Positions 17,440 through 28,314 of a DNA stretch of 64,000 nt are shown piece after piece. The position numbers and the translations under genes are program-made. The stretch's first letter is position 1. Every line of letters starts with the position of its first letter. Origin of the DNA: Novosphingobium percolationis. GTDB lineage: Bacteria > Pseudomonadota > Alphaproteobacteria > Sphingomonadales > Sphingomonadaceae. Under the pieces are notes generated by a model. The model had not been told where the DNA came from, searched no databases, and saw nothing but the letters and a program-made list of their open reading frames with translations. The stretch spans positions 1 to 64,000 of the forward strand of contig NZ_JAILYM010000007.1 in assembly GCF_020179425.1 (NCBI RefSeq), given 5' to 3'.

Positions 17440-18618
17440 ATGGCGGGAATCCGCGACTCTCGCCGCGCACTGGCGCGGCTGCTGCACAGCGAGGCCGCGC
17501 CGGGACTGGTGCTGATGGCCTGCGCCGCGCTGGCGCTGGCGCTTGCCAATTCACCGCTGGCGCACGGCTGGCACGCGCTGTTCCACGGCACCTTGCCATG
17601 GACGCCGATCGCCAAGCTCGACAGCGCGCACCTGTGGATCAACGACGCGCTGATGGCGGTGTTCTTCTTCGTCGTCGGCCTTGAAATCAAGCGCGAGGTG
17701 CTGGCAGGCGCGCTCGCCGATGCGCAGCGCCGCCGCCTGCCGGTGATCGCCGCGCTGGCGGGGATGGCGGTGCCCGCACTGGTCTACCTCGCGGTGACGC
17801 GCGACCACGCCGGTCTCCATGCCGGCTGGGCGATCCCGGCGGCGACCGACATCGCCTTTGCCATCGGCGTGCTGGCGCTGGTGGGCAAGCGCGCGCCGCC
17901 TTCGGTGCGGCTGTTCCTGCTGACCGTGGCGATCGTCGACGACCTGGGCGCGGTCGCCGTGATCGCGCTGTTCTACACGGCCAAGATCAGCGTGGCTTGG
18001 CTGGGCGCGGCGGGCGCGGTGCTGGCCGCGATGGTGCTGCTCAACCGCCTGAACGTGCGGGCCACCTGGCCCTACATGCTGCTGGCCGTGGTGCTGTGGT
18101 ACGCCGTCCTGCATTCGGGCATCCACGCCACGGTGGCGGGCGTGCTGGCGGCGCTGACCGTGCCGATGGCGCTCAACGCCCACCACGACAGCCCGCTGCT
18201 GCGGCTGGAACACGCGCTGGTTGCGCCCAACGGCTTCGTCATCGTGCCGCTGTTCGGCCTTGCCAACGCGGGCGTCGCGCTGGGGGGCACAGGCGGCAGC
18301 CCGCTCGCCCCCCTGCCGCTGGGGATCGCAGCGGGGCTGTTCCTCGGCAAGCAGGCGGGCGTGCTCGCGGCGGTGCTGGGGGCGGAAAATCTCGGCCTTG
18401 CGCAGCGCCCCGAAGGCACCACCTTCGCGCACCTGTGGGGCATGGCGCTGCTGTGCGGCATCGGCTTCACCATGAGCCTGTTCATCGCAGGGCTCGCCTT
18501 CCCCGGCGCGCCCGCGCTTGCCGAAGAGGCCAAGGTCGGCATTCTTGCCGGCTCGCTGCTCTCGGCGCTGGGCGGCGCACTGGTGCTGCGTTTCGCTCGA
18601 TCACACGCGATTGATTGA
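17440..18618 (+). CDS. nhaA: NhaA Na+/H+ antiporter
   Basis: A 392-residue inner-membrane antiporter that exchanges internal Na+ or Li+ for protons. The transport-site aspartates are visible: VAIVDDLGA with Asp167/Asp168 (E. coli 163/164) and AATDIAFA with Asp137 (E. coli 133). VVGLEIKREVL and GIGFTMSLFI are further family signatures. Length is standard. The ATG at 17440 gives the usual N-terminal helix; upstream in-frame sequence has no homology. It is divergent from the NfrB-like gene and followed by dps. Confidence 0.96.
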   Translation: MAGIRDSRRALARLLHSEAAPGLVLMACAALALALANSPLAHGWHALFHGTLPWTPIAKLDSAHLWINDALMAVFFFVVGLEIKREVLAGALADAQRRRLPVIAALAGMAVPALVYLAVTRDHAGLHAGWAIPAATDIAFAIGVLALVGKRAPPSVRLFLLTVAIVDDLGAVAVIALFYTAKISVAWLGAAGAVLAAMVLLNRLNVRATWPYMLLAVVLWYAVLHSGIHATVAGVLAALTVPMALNAHHDSPLLRLEHALVAPNGFVIVPLFGLANAGVALGGTGGSPLAPLPLGIAAGLFLGKQAGVLAAVLGAENLGLAQRPEGTTFAHLWGMALLCGIGFTMSLFIAGLAFPGAPALAEEAKVGILAGSLLSALGGALVLRFARSHAID

Positions 18619-18716
18619 GCGGATCGATCACAGCAAGGCGGCATTTGCGTGAAACCTTTGCGCCTGCCCGGCGTATCAAGCCCCGACCAGACCGACCACG
18701 TCCAAGGGGAATATCC

Positions 18717-19172
18717 ATGCCGGGTGACAACGCCACGAAGGCCCTGATCGACAGCCTCAACGGGCTGCTAGCCGACTATTTCGCGCTCTATCTCAAGACC
18801 AAGAACTACCACTGGCACGTCGCCGGGCCGCAGTTCCGCGATCTCCACCTGCTGTTCGATGAACAGGCGGCGGAACTGTTCGCGCTGACCGACGTGATCG
18901 GCGAACGCGTGCGCAAGAACGGCGGCGCGACGTTGACCTCGATCGGGTCGATCGCGGGCAAGACCGTGATCAAGGACGACGACCGGCCCAAGGTCGACGC
19001 CATCGCCATGGTCAAGGCGCTGCGCGACGACAACGCCACGCTGGTCGACCGCATCCGCGCGGCCAAGGCGGCGGCCACCGAAGCGGGCGACAATGCCACG
19101 GAAGGCATGGCCGACGACTGGACCGACGAGGCCCAGAAGCGCGTGTGGTTCCTGACGCAGATCGCCAGCTGA
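18717..19172 (+). CDS. dps: Dps-family ferritin-like DNA-protection protein
   Basis: A 151-residue four-helix ferritin-like protein that forms dodecamers, oxidises Fe2+ with peroxide and protects DNA. The interfacial ferroxidase ligands are visible in KNYHWHVAGPQFRDLHLLFD and the next few residues (two His, Asp, Glu). The start at 18717 is marked by AAGGGGA 7 bases upstream. The N-terminus is short, with few basic residues, so DNA binding may be weak. It lies 98 bases after nhaA and likely has its own stress-responsive promoter. Confidence 0.95.
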   Translation: MPGDNATKALIDSLNGLLADYFALYLKTKNYHWHVAGPQFRDLHLLFDEQAAELFALTDVIGERVRKNGGATLTSIGSIAGKTVIKDDDRPKVDAIAMVKALRDDNATLVDRIRAAKAAATEAGDNATEGMADDWTDEAQKRVWFLTQIAS

Positions 19173-19175
19173 GGC

Positions 19176-19871
19176 CTAGAACCGACCGCCCGTCCTGAGC
19201 ACGAGACCATCGGGGCGGGCGGCCAGCCCCGCCGCGCGCAAGGGTGCGGCGGCTTCGGGCGAAAGCCCCGACAGCACGAGATCGGCACGCCAGCGGCCAT
19301 CGCCCTGCAAGCGCAGGTCGAGCCGCTCCATGCCGCCAGGCCCACGCAAGGGCAGCAGCAGCACGGCTCCCGCACACCGCGCCTCGCCCGACAGCACCAG
19401 CGACGAGACACCGGGAATGGCGAGCGTGAGGCCGACGCGGCCTTGCGCCGCATCGCAGGCGCCGTCGTGGAACACCACCGTGACATGATCGAAGGCCGCT
19501 GACTCGACAGGCAGCGCGCCCAGCCCACCGCGCAAGGGCAGCGTACCGCTCGCCTCGCGCACACCGGCGCGCGACAGTCGCGCGGCAAAGCCTTCGCCGC
19601 GCAAGGCAATTTCGGCCCGGCCCAGCAGCAGCGGCCAAAGCGCAAGTCGGGCATCGAGATCGCCCAGCGTCAGCGGGCCATAAGCCGCATCCTGCAAGCG
19701 CCCGGCCCACACCGAACCCTGCGCCGCCTGCGCCGAAAGCCCAGCAACCCGGCCCGCCACCACGCGCAAGGGCAACAGCGCCACCAGCGCCACGACGAAC
19801 AGCGCGATCAGCCCCGCCTTTGCTCCCATCGGCGCGCGCGCATCGCGCAAGGCGATCAGCCGACCGATCAT
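19176..19871 (-). CDS. gspN: Type II secretion protein GspN
   Basis: A 231-residue bitopic protein: a cytoplasmic N-terminus of about 17 residues, one membrane helix (18-38), then a periplasmic beta-rich domain. The pattern LQDAAYGPLTLGDLDARLAL and its position as last gene of the gsp operon identify GspN, an accessory component of the inner-membrane platform. Its start overlaps the gspM stop by four bases. The coding sequence uses the triplet run CCC-TTG-CGC (Pro-Leu-Arg) unusually often. Confidence 0.82.
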   Translation of the reverse strand: MIGRLIALRDARAPMGAKAGLIALFVVALVALLPLRVVAGRVAGLSAQAAQGSVWAGRLQDAAYGPLTLGDLDARLALWPLLLGRAEIALRGEGFAARLSRAGVREASGTLPLRGGLGALPVESAAFDHVTVVFHDGACDAAQGRVGLTLAIPGVSSLVLSGEARCAGAVLLLPLRGPGGMERLDLRLQGDGRWRADLVLSGLSPEAAAPLRAAGLAARPDGLVLRTGGRF

Positions 19872-20329
19872 GGCCGACGCACCACCAGATCGAGCATGAC
19901 CGTGCCGTCGGGCGCTGGCCGCAACGTCAGGCCCTCCACGGCAAGGCCCATGCCGCCCAGACGGTCGAGCCAGCGCAGCGCGGACGAAGCCGGGACGCTG
20001 GCAATCGCGACCGCCACCCGCGCAGACCCGCGCGGCTGGAGCGACTGCACGACCAGCCCCGCCTCCTGCGCGGTTGCGGCCACCTGCTGGTCGATCGGGC
20101 CGGACGCCTTCGCCAACGGCGCGGCTTCCAGCGCCTTGATGTTTGCCACCAGCGCCGCGCTGCGCCGCACCGCCGCATCGTGCCGCGCCGTCGCGGCATC
20201 ATAGGCCGCGCCGAGCGGCAGGATCAGGCCATAGACCAGCACGATCGATGCGGTCAGCGCGGCGGCAAAATCGACCATGCGCCGTTCGCGCAACGTCAGG
20301 CCCGTTCGCCATTGGATCACCCGGTTCAT
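19868..20329 (-). CDS. gspM: Type II secretion protein GspM
   Basis: A 153-residue bitopic inner-membrane protein: basic N-terminus with LRERRMV, a membrane helix at about residues 19-42, then a ferredoxin-like periplasmic domain. LTLRERRMVDFAAALTA is the usual GspM opening (RER plus helix). It partners GspL to link the ATPase to the pseudopilus. The ATG overlaps the gspL stop as ATGA. Confidence 0.87.
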   Translation of the reverse strand: MNRVIQWRTGLTLRERRMVDFAAALTASIVLVYGLILPLGAAYDAATARHDAAVRRSAALVANIKALEAAPLAKASGPIDQQVAATAQEAGLVVQSLQPRGSARVAVAIASVPASSALRWLDRLGGMGLAVEGLTLRPAPDGTVMLDLVVRRP

Positions 20330-21435
20330 GGCGCGCGCACCGTCATCGCCGCGACTGTCGCGCCGGTGGGATCGGGCGCGAGCGCGGGCGGCACCGTCAC
20401 CTTCCATCCCTGCCTTTGCAGCGCGACCAGCACGAGATTGATCTCCTCGGCCCGAGGGGCGGCGGCGGTGAAGCGCAAGATGCCGTCCTCGCCAAAGCCG
20501 ATGTCGCGCAAGGAGACGCCGGGCACCGGACGCATCGCCGCCAGCAGCGCCGCCGTCGGTGCGGCAAAGCCCACCGCACCCTGCCCGTGCCGCGCCGCAT
20601 CTGCCGCAACCAGCCGTTCCGCACTGTCGAGATCGCTGGCAGAGGGGAAGCGCTGCTGCACCAGTTCCAGCGCGACATCTTCACGCGCGGCGGCGTCCCG
20701 ATCGAGGCGCACGATCAGCACCAGCATCAGCACGAGCGCGAGCAGCGCCGCGCTCGCCGCCATGCGCGCAAGGCCGCGCCAGTCGGGCAGTGTGAAGAAC
20801 GAAACGCGCGGAGCGGCATAGCGTCCCTGTCTCAGATCAAGCGGCGGCGCGGCGTGGAGCGCCAGCAGGGCGACCTCGATATCGGCAGCGGCAAGGACCA
20901 GCGGTGTCCCCTCGCCCAGCATATCGAGCAGCGCCGGCTCTGCGGCAAAGGCAGCCTGCCCCGTGCGCGCCAGAGGCTGGTCGCCGAGGTCGGTCAAGAC
21001 AACGCCGCTTTCGGGACGCGGCAGCACCAGCGCCGCCGGAACCAGCGCCTTTGGCACCAACCCCGCCGCAGCAGCCCCGGCGAGCCACAGGTCCATGTCG
21101 GCAGGACTCGCCACGGCGGTCAGCAAGCGGCCGTCCTGCGTCGAAGCCGCGACATGCCGATCGGCCTCAAGCTCGCCCTTCGCCGCGCCGATCCGCGCGG
21201 CGGCCAGCACCTGCGGCACCGGCAGGTCGGGCAGCGGCGCATCGCTGACCGGCGCGGCGGCGGCAGGTACCAGCAGCGTCGCGAAAGTCCCCGCAACCCA
21301 CGGCGCAGGCTCATCGGGCGACCATGCACGCTCGTCGCCCAGCGCGCCGCCCGTCACCGCGCACCAGCGCCACGGTGCGCCCGCCACGGCAGGCAGCAGC
21401 GCGATCACGCCATCGGGAGGGCCTGCGACCTCCAC
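20326..21435 (-). CDS. gspL: Type II secretion protein GspL
   Basis: About 369 residues: a cytoplasmic actin-like N-terminal domain (to about residue 230) that binds GspE, one membrane helix (near 240-260, ALLALVLMLVLIV), and a periplasmic ferredoxin-like domain. Seen in the N-terminus are IALLPAVAGAPWRWCAV and the LTDLGDQPLA segment. The GTG at 21435 directly follows the gspG stop; an ATG at 21465 inside gspG is the alternative, and neither has a clear ribosome-binding site. In most gsp operons gspH-I-J-K lie between gspG and gspL; here the two genes abut. Confidence 0.83.
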   Translation of the reverse strand: MEVAGPPDGVIALLPAVAGAPWRWCAVTGGALGDERAWSPDEPAPWVAGTFATLLVPAAAAPVSDAPLPDLPVPQVLAAARIGAAKGELEADRHVAASTQDGRLLTAVASPADMDLWLAGAAAAGLVPKALVPAALVLPRPESGVVLTDLGDQPLARTGQAAFAAEPALLDMLGEGTPLVLAAADIEVALLALHAAPPLDLRQGRYAAPRVSFFTLPDWRGLARMAASAALLALVLMLVLIVRLDRDAAAREDVALELVQQRFPSASDLDSAERLVAADAARHGQGAVGFAAPTAALLAAMRPVPGVSLRDIGFGEDGILRFTAAAPRAEEINLVLVALQRQGWKVTVPPALAPDPTGATVAAMTVRAP

Positions 21436-21436
21436 C

Positions 21437-21919
21437 TCAGTCCTTCTTTGCGGTGACGTCGGCATCGAGGCCCGACCCACCGGGCTGGCCATCGGCGCCG
21501 AGCGAGTACACCTCGAACGGATGCCCTTCGTCGCCCGGAACCTTGTACTGATAGGGATGACCCCAGGGATCGTTGGGCAAGTCCTTGATGTAGCCGCCGC
21601 TGCGATAGTCCTGCGGGCTGGCGAGCCCTGCCGGAGCGGTGCGCAAGGCGGCGAGACCCTCTGCCTGCGAGGGGTAGGTTCCGAGGTCGAGGCGATACAT
21701 TTCGAGCGACTGGTCGAGCGTCGCGATATCGGCGCGCGCCGCGACCACCTTGGCCTTGTCGCCCACCGGAATCACATTGTAGGCGACCACCGCCGCGAGC
21801 AGCGCCATGATGAACAGAACGACCATCAGTTCGACCAGGCTGAAGCCGCTGTCAGAGGCCTTCCCGCGCCGGCAGGCGTCGTTCTGTACCCCGTAGGTGT
21901 CGTTCGGTCGGTGGCGCAT
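21437..21919 (-). CDS. gspG: GspG, major pseudopilin of type II secretion
   Basis: A 160-residue class III prepilin. The cleavage site is GFSLVELMVVL: peptidase would cut after Gly25, leaving Phe+1 and the essential Glu+5 (Glu30). The 25-residue leader is long for a pseudopilin. After the hydrophobic helix come the GspG motifs LGTYPSQAEGL and GGYIKDLPNDPWGHPYQY. No prepilin peptidase gene (gspO/pilD) is present in the window. Confidence 0.96.
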   Translation of the reverse strand: MRHRPNDTYGVQNDACRRGKASDSGFSLVELMVVLFIMALLAAVVAYNVIPVGDKAKVVAARADIATLDQSLEMYRLDLGTYPSQAEGLAALRTAPAGLASPQDYRSGGYIKDLPNDPWGHPYQYKVPGDEGHPFEVYSLGADGQPGGSGLDADVTAKKD

Positions 21920-21922
21920 TTT

Positions 21923-23151
21923 CTATAGTCCGGTGAGGTTCTGGAGCTGCAGGATCGGCAGCAGGATCGCAAGGATGATCAGCGCCACGACCACGCCCAT
22001 CACCACGATGATCGCAGGTTCGAGCAGCGCCATGGCAGCAGCGGTGAAGCTCTCGAACTCGCGCTCGAGATAGTCGGCGGCGCGTTCGAGCATCAGCGCC
22101 AGCTGACCCGCCGCCTCGCCGCTCGCCGCCAGATAGACCAGCAGCGGCGGGAACGTGCCCGCATCGCGCAAGCCCGTGGACAGCGAGCCGCCCGCGCGCA
22201 CCTTCTCGGTGATCGCCGAAAGCGCGGCGCGCTGCACGGTGTTGGACACGGTGCGCGTGGCAAGGCGCAGGCCATCGACCAGCGGCAACCGCGCCTCGAT
22301 CATCGTCGCCAACGTGCGGGCAAGGCTCGCGGCGTGAAGATCGCGCACCAGCCGCCCGGCGAAGGGCAGGCGCAATACCATGGTATCGACGCGCAGGCGG
22401 AAGGCGGGATCGCGCAAGGCGCGAACGAAACCGGCGATGCCCAGCGCCAGCGCCAGCGCGATGGCCCACCACCAGCCCGCCAGCACCTGCGACACCGCGA
22501 TCACCGCGCGGGTCAGCAGCGGCAGTTGGCGGCTGGCGTTGTCGAACTGTTCGACCACGCGCGGCACGACCGAGATCATCAGCCCCGAAACGACCGCCAG
22601 CGCCACCAGCGACAGGACGATGGGATAGGCCAGCGCGGCTAGGATCTTCGCGCGCACCGCCGCCTGCCGTTCGAGCAGGTCGGCCAGCCGCAGCGCGATC
22701 GACGGCAGGCTGCCCGAGTTCTCGCCCGCCGCGACCATCGCGCGGTAGACCGGGGGAAAGCTCGCTTCCTCGCGCCGCATCGCCTCGGCCAGCGGCAGGC
22801 CCTCGACCACGCCCGCATGGACATTGCCGAGAATCGCCCGCGCGCGATCCTTCTCGGTCTGGCGGGCGATCGTGCGCAGGGACTCTTCGAGCGGCGTCAC
22901 CAGCATCAGCGAGGCGAGTTGGCGCGTGAACAGCGCGAGCTGCTTGGCCGAAAGGCGGGGCGCGAACCACCACAGCCCGCTGGTGGTGGTCGCGGCATGG
23001 CGCGCAGAGGCCGCCGAATCGGCGTGGAGCGCCAGAACGTGCCACTGGCGCTGGGCCAGCTTGGCGCTGGCGGCGGCTTCGTCCGCAGCCTCCACCGCGC
23101 CGCGCTTCTCCTGCCCCTTCGGGTCGATGGCGTGATAGGCAAAGCGCGCCA

Positions 23152-23152
<1 letters not shown>
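21923..23152 (-). CDS. gspF: Type II secretion platform protein GspF
   Basis: A 409-residue polytopic protein with two repeated T2SSF domains (about 75-195 and 275-398), each a cytoplasmic helical bundle followed by membrane helices (three in total, near 170-190, 220-245 and 375-400). LALFTRQLASLMLVTPLEESL is the classical first repeat. It is the inner-membrane core that couples GspE to pseudopilus assembly. Its ATG overlaps the gspE stop. Confidence 0.96.
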
Positions 23153-24699
<1,547 letters not shown>

Positions 24700-24703
24700 C
24701 GGG

Positions 24704-26881
24704 TCAGGGCTTGGGCTTCGGGGTGATCACGGTGTCGGTCGCCGCCGGCGCGGGCGCCGTGGGCAGCGCGGCGCCCATGTAGTCGACGATCAGTTCGTCG
24801 ATGTTCGGTTCGCGCTTGGGATCGAACGCGGTCTGTGCATCGCGGATCACGCCGTAGCGGCGGGCGGTCAGCGCGGCGCGATCGGCGCCATTCCGCATGA
24901 TCGTGGGGCGGATGAAGACCATCAGGTTGGTCTTCACGTGGCTCTTGCCCCGCGATTTGAACAGTTCGCCCAGCAGGGGGACGTCGCCCAGCAGCGGCAC
25001 CTTCTCGATCGTGCGGCGCTCGTTGTCGTCGAGCAGCCCGCCCAGCACCACGATCTCGCGGTCGCCCACGGTGACGGTGGTCTTGATCTCGCGCTTGTTG
25101 ATGATCAGCTCGCTGTTCTGCGACGAGACAGGCCCGGCGATGGACGAAACCTGCTGGCGCAGATCGAGCCGCACCTGATCGCCCGCGTTGATCTGCGGGG
25201 TGACGTCGAGTTCGATGCCCACGTTCTGGCGCTGGATGGTGCGGAAGGTGTTGTTGTAGTTGGCCGAAGAGAGCGCCTCGCCCGTCGCCACCGGGATTTC
25301 CTTGCCGAACAGGATCGAGGCGGGGACGTTGTTGTTGGTGGTGATGTGCGGCGTCGACAGGATGTTCGAGTTCGTATCGGCCTGCACCGCGTTGATCAGC
25401 GCGCCGAAGAAGCGGTCCTTGCCGATATCGGTGGCAAAGCCGCCGAAGCCGCCCGATGCGCCGAGGATCGCGCTGGCCGCGTTCTGGCGCAGCAGGTCTG
25501 CCGTGGGCGAATTGGTGCTGGTGGTGACGGTGCTGCCGTTGATCACCGTGGTCGTCTGGTCGAGCCTGTCGGCATAGAGCCCGCCCGCCACGTCGATGAT
25601 GTTGGGCGAGACGTTGGAGAAGTTGGTGACGGCAAAGGGAATGTCCTTGCCGCCGATCAGCATCTGCACGCCCAGCTTGCGCGCGACATCGTTGCTGATT
25701 TCGACGATGATCGCTTCGACCAGCACCTGTTCCTGCGGCACGTCGAGCTGGCGGACCAGTTCGGTCAGGCGGCGCTGTTCGTCGGCCGGGGCCGCGATGA
25801 TCACCGCATTGGCGCCGGGATAGCGCGTGATCGTGGCGGTGCCGCGCCCGCCTTCCAGCTTGATCGGGCCGGAGCCAAGACCGCCGCTGGTGCCGCCGGT
25901 GGGGTTTATCCCTTGCGCGCCCGCCGCCTGCCCACCTGCGGCCATGGTCGAACCTTGCGTACCGCCCGTCGAGGTGCTGGAGCCGCCGACGCCGCCGAGC
26001 GAGACCGGGGCCTGCGAGCCCGAAGCCACTTCGCTGCCGCCGCTGCCGCCGACGAGGCGTTCGAGCACGGGCACGAGCACGGCGGCATCGGCATAGTCGA
26101 GCCACAGCACCTTGATCTCGCCCCCGTGCGCGGCGCGCGCATCAAGCTGGCGGGCCATGGCTTCGAGCCGGCCGAGCGTGGCGGCATCGCCGCGCAGCAG
26201 CAGCGCGTTCGAACTGTCGACCGCGACCACGCTGGCAAGCGAACGCCCGCCCTCGCCGCCCGCCGGGACCAGTTGCGTCAGCGCGGTGGCGATTTCGCGC
26301 GCCCCGGCATGTTCCAGCATCACGGTGCGGGTGGAGGACTGGTCGCGGTCGATCGAGCGGACCAGTGCGCGGATGCGGGCGAGGTTGTCGGCATAATCGA
26401 CCACCACCAGCGAATTGCCCGCCTTGTTCGCGGTGATCGAGCCGTCCTTGCTGACCAGCGGGCGCAGCGTTTCGACGGCCTGCGCGGCGTCGATGGTGGA
26501 GAGGCGCACGATCTCGGTCACCATCTGGTTGCGCGCCGCGCCCTTGCTGCCGATGCGCATGGGCTGGCTGGCCGCGCCTTCGACCGGCTGGATGCGGAAC
26601 GCGCCGTTGCCGGTGGGCACCGCAAGCAACCCGTTGGCGCGCAGGGTGGACAGGAACACCTCGAAATATTCCGAACGCGATAGCGCGCGATCGCTGACCA
26701 CGCTGACTTTGCCCTGCACCCGCGCATCGACGATGAAGGTGCGGCCCGTGACTTCGGCGGCATCGGCGATGAAGGCGCGGATATCCGCCTCGCGCACGTT
26801 GAGCGTGTATTGCGCGTGGGCCATCGACGGGACGACGAGCGCGGTGGCGCAAAGCGCGGTGAGGAAGTGTCGCAGATTCAT
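24704..26881 (-). CDS. gspD: Type II secretion secretin GspD
   Basis: A 725-residue outer-membrane secretin with a signal peptide ending in MAHA (about residue 23), N0 domain (LNVREADIRAFI), N1-N3 repeats (about 95-420) and the C-terminal secretin barrel (about 420-680, including QRQNVGIELDVTPQI and TVGDREIVVLGGLL). N3 contains a long Gly/Ser/Thr-rich insertion at about residues 280-345. The C-terminus is short and Pro/Ala-rich, and no pilotin gene is visible. It is the exit pore of the system. Confidence 0.97.
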   Translation of the reverse strand: MNLRHFLTALCATALVVPSMAHAQYTLNVREADIRAFIADAAEVTGRTFIVDARVQGKVSVVSDRALSRSEYFEVFLSTLRANGLLAVPTGNGAFRIQPVEGAASQPMRIGSKGAARNQMVTEIVRLSTIDAAQAVETLRPLVSKDGSITANKAGNSLVVVDYADNLARIRALVRSIDRDQSSTRTVMLEHAGAREIATALTQLVPAGGEGGRSLASVVAVDSSNALLLRGDAATLGRLEAMARQLDARAAHGGEIKVLWLDYADAAVLVPVLERLVGGSGGSEVASGSQAPVSLGGVGGSSTSTGGTQGSTMAAGGQAAGAQGINPTGGTSGGLGSGPIKLEGGRGTATITRYPGANAVIIAAPADEQRRLTELVRQLDVPQEQVLVEAIIVEISNDVARKLGVQMLIGGKDIPFAVTNFSNVSPNIIDVAGGLYADRLDQTTTVINGSTVTTSTNSPTADLLRQNAASAILGASGGFGGFATDIGKDRFFGALINAVQADTNSNILSTPHITTNNNVPASILFGKEIPVATGEALSSANYNNTFRTIQRQNVGIELDVTPQINAGDQVRLDLRQQVSSIAGPVSSQNSELIINKREIKTTVTVGDREIVVLGGLLDDNERRTIEKVPLLGDVPLLGELFKSRGKSHVKTNLMVFIRPTIMRNGADRAALTARRYGVIRDAQTAFDPKREPNIDELIVDYMGAALPTAPAPAATDTVITPKPKP

Positions 26882-27777
26882 TGTCCCAGGGTGATCGCGA
26901 GGGGAAGCTGGCGGTCGCCGCGCTGGACGGTGACCGTGACGGTGGCGCCGGGCTTGAGCGCGCCGGCGACGAGCGCGGCGTCGCCCGCAGAGCGCACCGG
27001 CTGGCCATTGACGGCGGTGACAAGATCGCCCGGCTGGAACCCGGCAGCGCGGAAGGTCTGGCCATAGCCCTGCTGCAGCACTTCCAGACCGATGACGCGC
27101 CCGCCCGCCGCATGGGGGCCGAAACCGATCCCGCGGCGCACGGTTTCGACGGTGATCTCCCCCGCTTCGGCACGCGCGATCTTTGTCGCGCGGACGGGAT
27201 TTTCGGCGACGAGCGCCTCGGCAGCGGGCGCGGGGCCCGACTGGTCGAGATAGAGCATCTCGCGCGCGCCATTGCGCGACAGCACGACGTGATCGAACGC
27301 GACGGCGGCGAGCGGGACGCCGGGCTGGACTTCGCCGCCTGCCCGAATCACCTGCTGCACCCCGTCCGCGCCCGCGATGATGGCGCTGCCCCCGCCGCCC
27401 GGCGTGGCGCGGGTGGCATAGAGCGTGAGCGCGAGGGTGGTGACGGCGCCGCTATCGGCCGGTGCGGCAGAGACCGTGCGGTGGAAGGGATCGAACGCGG
27501 CGTAGAGCGCGGCGCGCTCGGCTTGCGGGATCAGCCGGACGCTCGCGGGTTGCCAATCTCCGAGCGGCGAGAGCGGCGTCACCAGCGCCCAGACAATCGC
27601 AGCGGCGAGCAGGGCATTGATCGCGGCGAGCAGCCACCAGAGCAGGTCGTGAAAGGTCAGCGGGCGCAGTGCCGCCAGCGCCAAGCCGCGCCGTGCCACG
27701 CCATCATCCGCCGTTCGCGCCAAGGCCGCCCGATCCCCCGTCTGCAGACACGCGCCTGCGCCTGCCCCCTGTCGCAT
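26878..27777 (-). CDS. gspC: Type II secretion protein GspC
   Basis: A 299-residue bitopic protein: cytoplasmic N-terminus, membrane helix (about residues 47-68), a homology-region domain that contacts the secretin N0 domain (VRLIPQAERAALYAAFDPF and the LTLYATRA strand), and a C-terminal PDZ domain (FQPGDLVTAVNGQPV near residue 255). It is the first gene of the gsp operon and overlaps gspD by four bases. The ATG at 27777 was preferred; a TTG 12 bases upstream is possible. A 10-base palindrome CAAGCGCTTG lies at 27787-27796 just before the start. Confidence 0.93.
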   Translation of the reverse strand: MRQGAGAGACLQTGDRAALARTADDGVARRGLALAALRPLTFHDLLWWLLAAINALLAAAIVWALVTPLSPLGDWQPASVRLIPQAERAALYAAFDPFHRTVSAAPADSGAVTTLALTLYATRATPGGGGSAIIAGADGVQQVIRAGGEVQPGVPLAAVAFDHVVLSRNGAREMLYLDQSGPAPAAEALVAENPVRATKIARAEAGEITVETVRRGIGFGPHAAGGRVIGLEVLQQGYGQTFRAAGFQPGDLVTAVNGQPVRSAGDAALVAGALKPGATVTVTVQRGDRQLPLAITLGQ

Positions 27778-27829
27778 CAGCCATAACAAGCGCTTGGCGA
27801 ATTACAAACGATGGCTGGCGGTGACGGGG

Positions 27830-28195
27830 TTAGCTGGTGGCAAAGTCTGCCTGCGCCGGGCATTCGGCGAGGCGGGATTCGAGCAGGGCCTGCGCCGCAT
27901 CGGGGGCGGGGCTGTCCATGACCTGGCGGGCTAGGCCTTCGGTTTCGCGCGCCAGCGCAGCGCCTTGCGCCTGTTCGCCCGAACGTGCGCGCCAGCTTTC
28001 GGCCTCGGCGCGGAAGCTGGCGGCGCTGGCACGGTCGGTCGGCGAGGCATCGGGCGCGCTGTCGAGCATGGCGGCCAAGACGGCATTGGTGGCGGCGCAG
28101 CGCAGCGCATGCGCTGCGGCAGCAGCAGGCAGGGCCGGCGCTGGCGGATGCGGCGCGGAAAGCGTGGCGGCGGCGAGCAGCAGGAGCGTGTTCAT
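27830..28195 (-). CDS. Small exported protein of unknown function
   Basis: A 121-residue protein with a signal peptide (MNTLLLLAAATLSA). The mature part is Ala-rich and helical with two cysteines (about 33 and 113) that could form a disulfide. I recognise no family. It lies upstream of gspC on the same strand with a 52-base gap, so cotranscription with the secretion operon is possible but unproved. Confidence 0.55.
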   Translation of the reverse strand: MNTLLLLAAATLSAPHPPAPALPAAAAAHALRCAATNAVLAAMLDSAPDASPTDRASAASFRAEAESWRARSGEQAQGAALARETEGLARQVMDSPAPDAAQALLESRLAECPAQADFATS

Positions 28196-28314
28196 GCGTG
28201 GACCGTGCCGCGCACGCGCAAGTCCGTCGAGAGCGTTAACCAGATGAAAACCACGCCCGTTTCGCAGCGGGACAGACTTGCCGATTTCCTTGCGCGGGCG
28301 CAGACCGGAACGTG

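Noticed and set aside
17430-17440. GGTTCGAAT resembling a tRNA T-loop
   Set aside because: No acceptor stem, anticodon arm or CCA-side pairing surrounds it; it is in the leader of nhaA.
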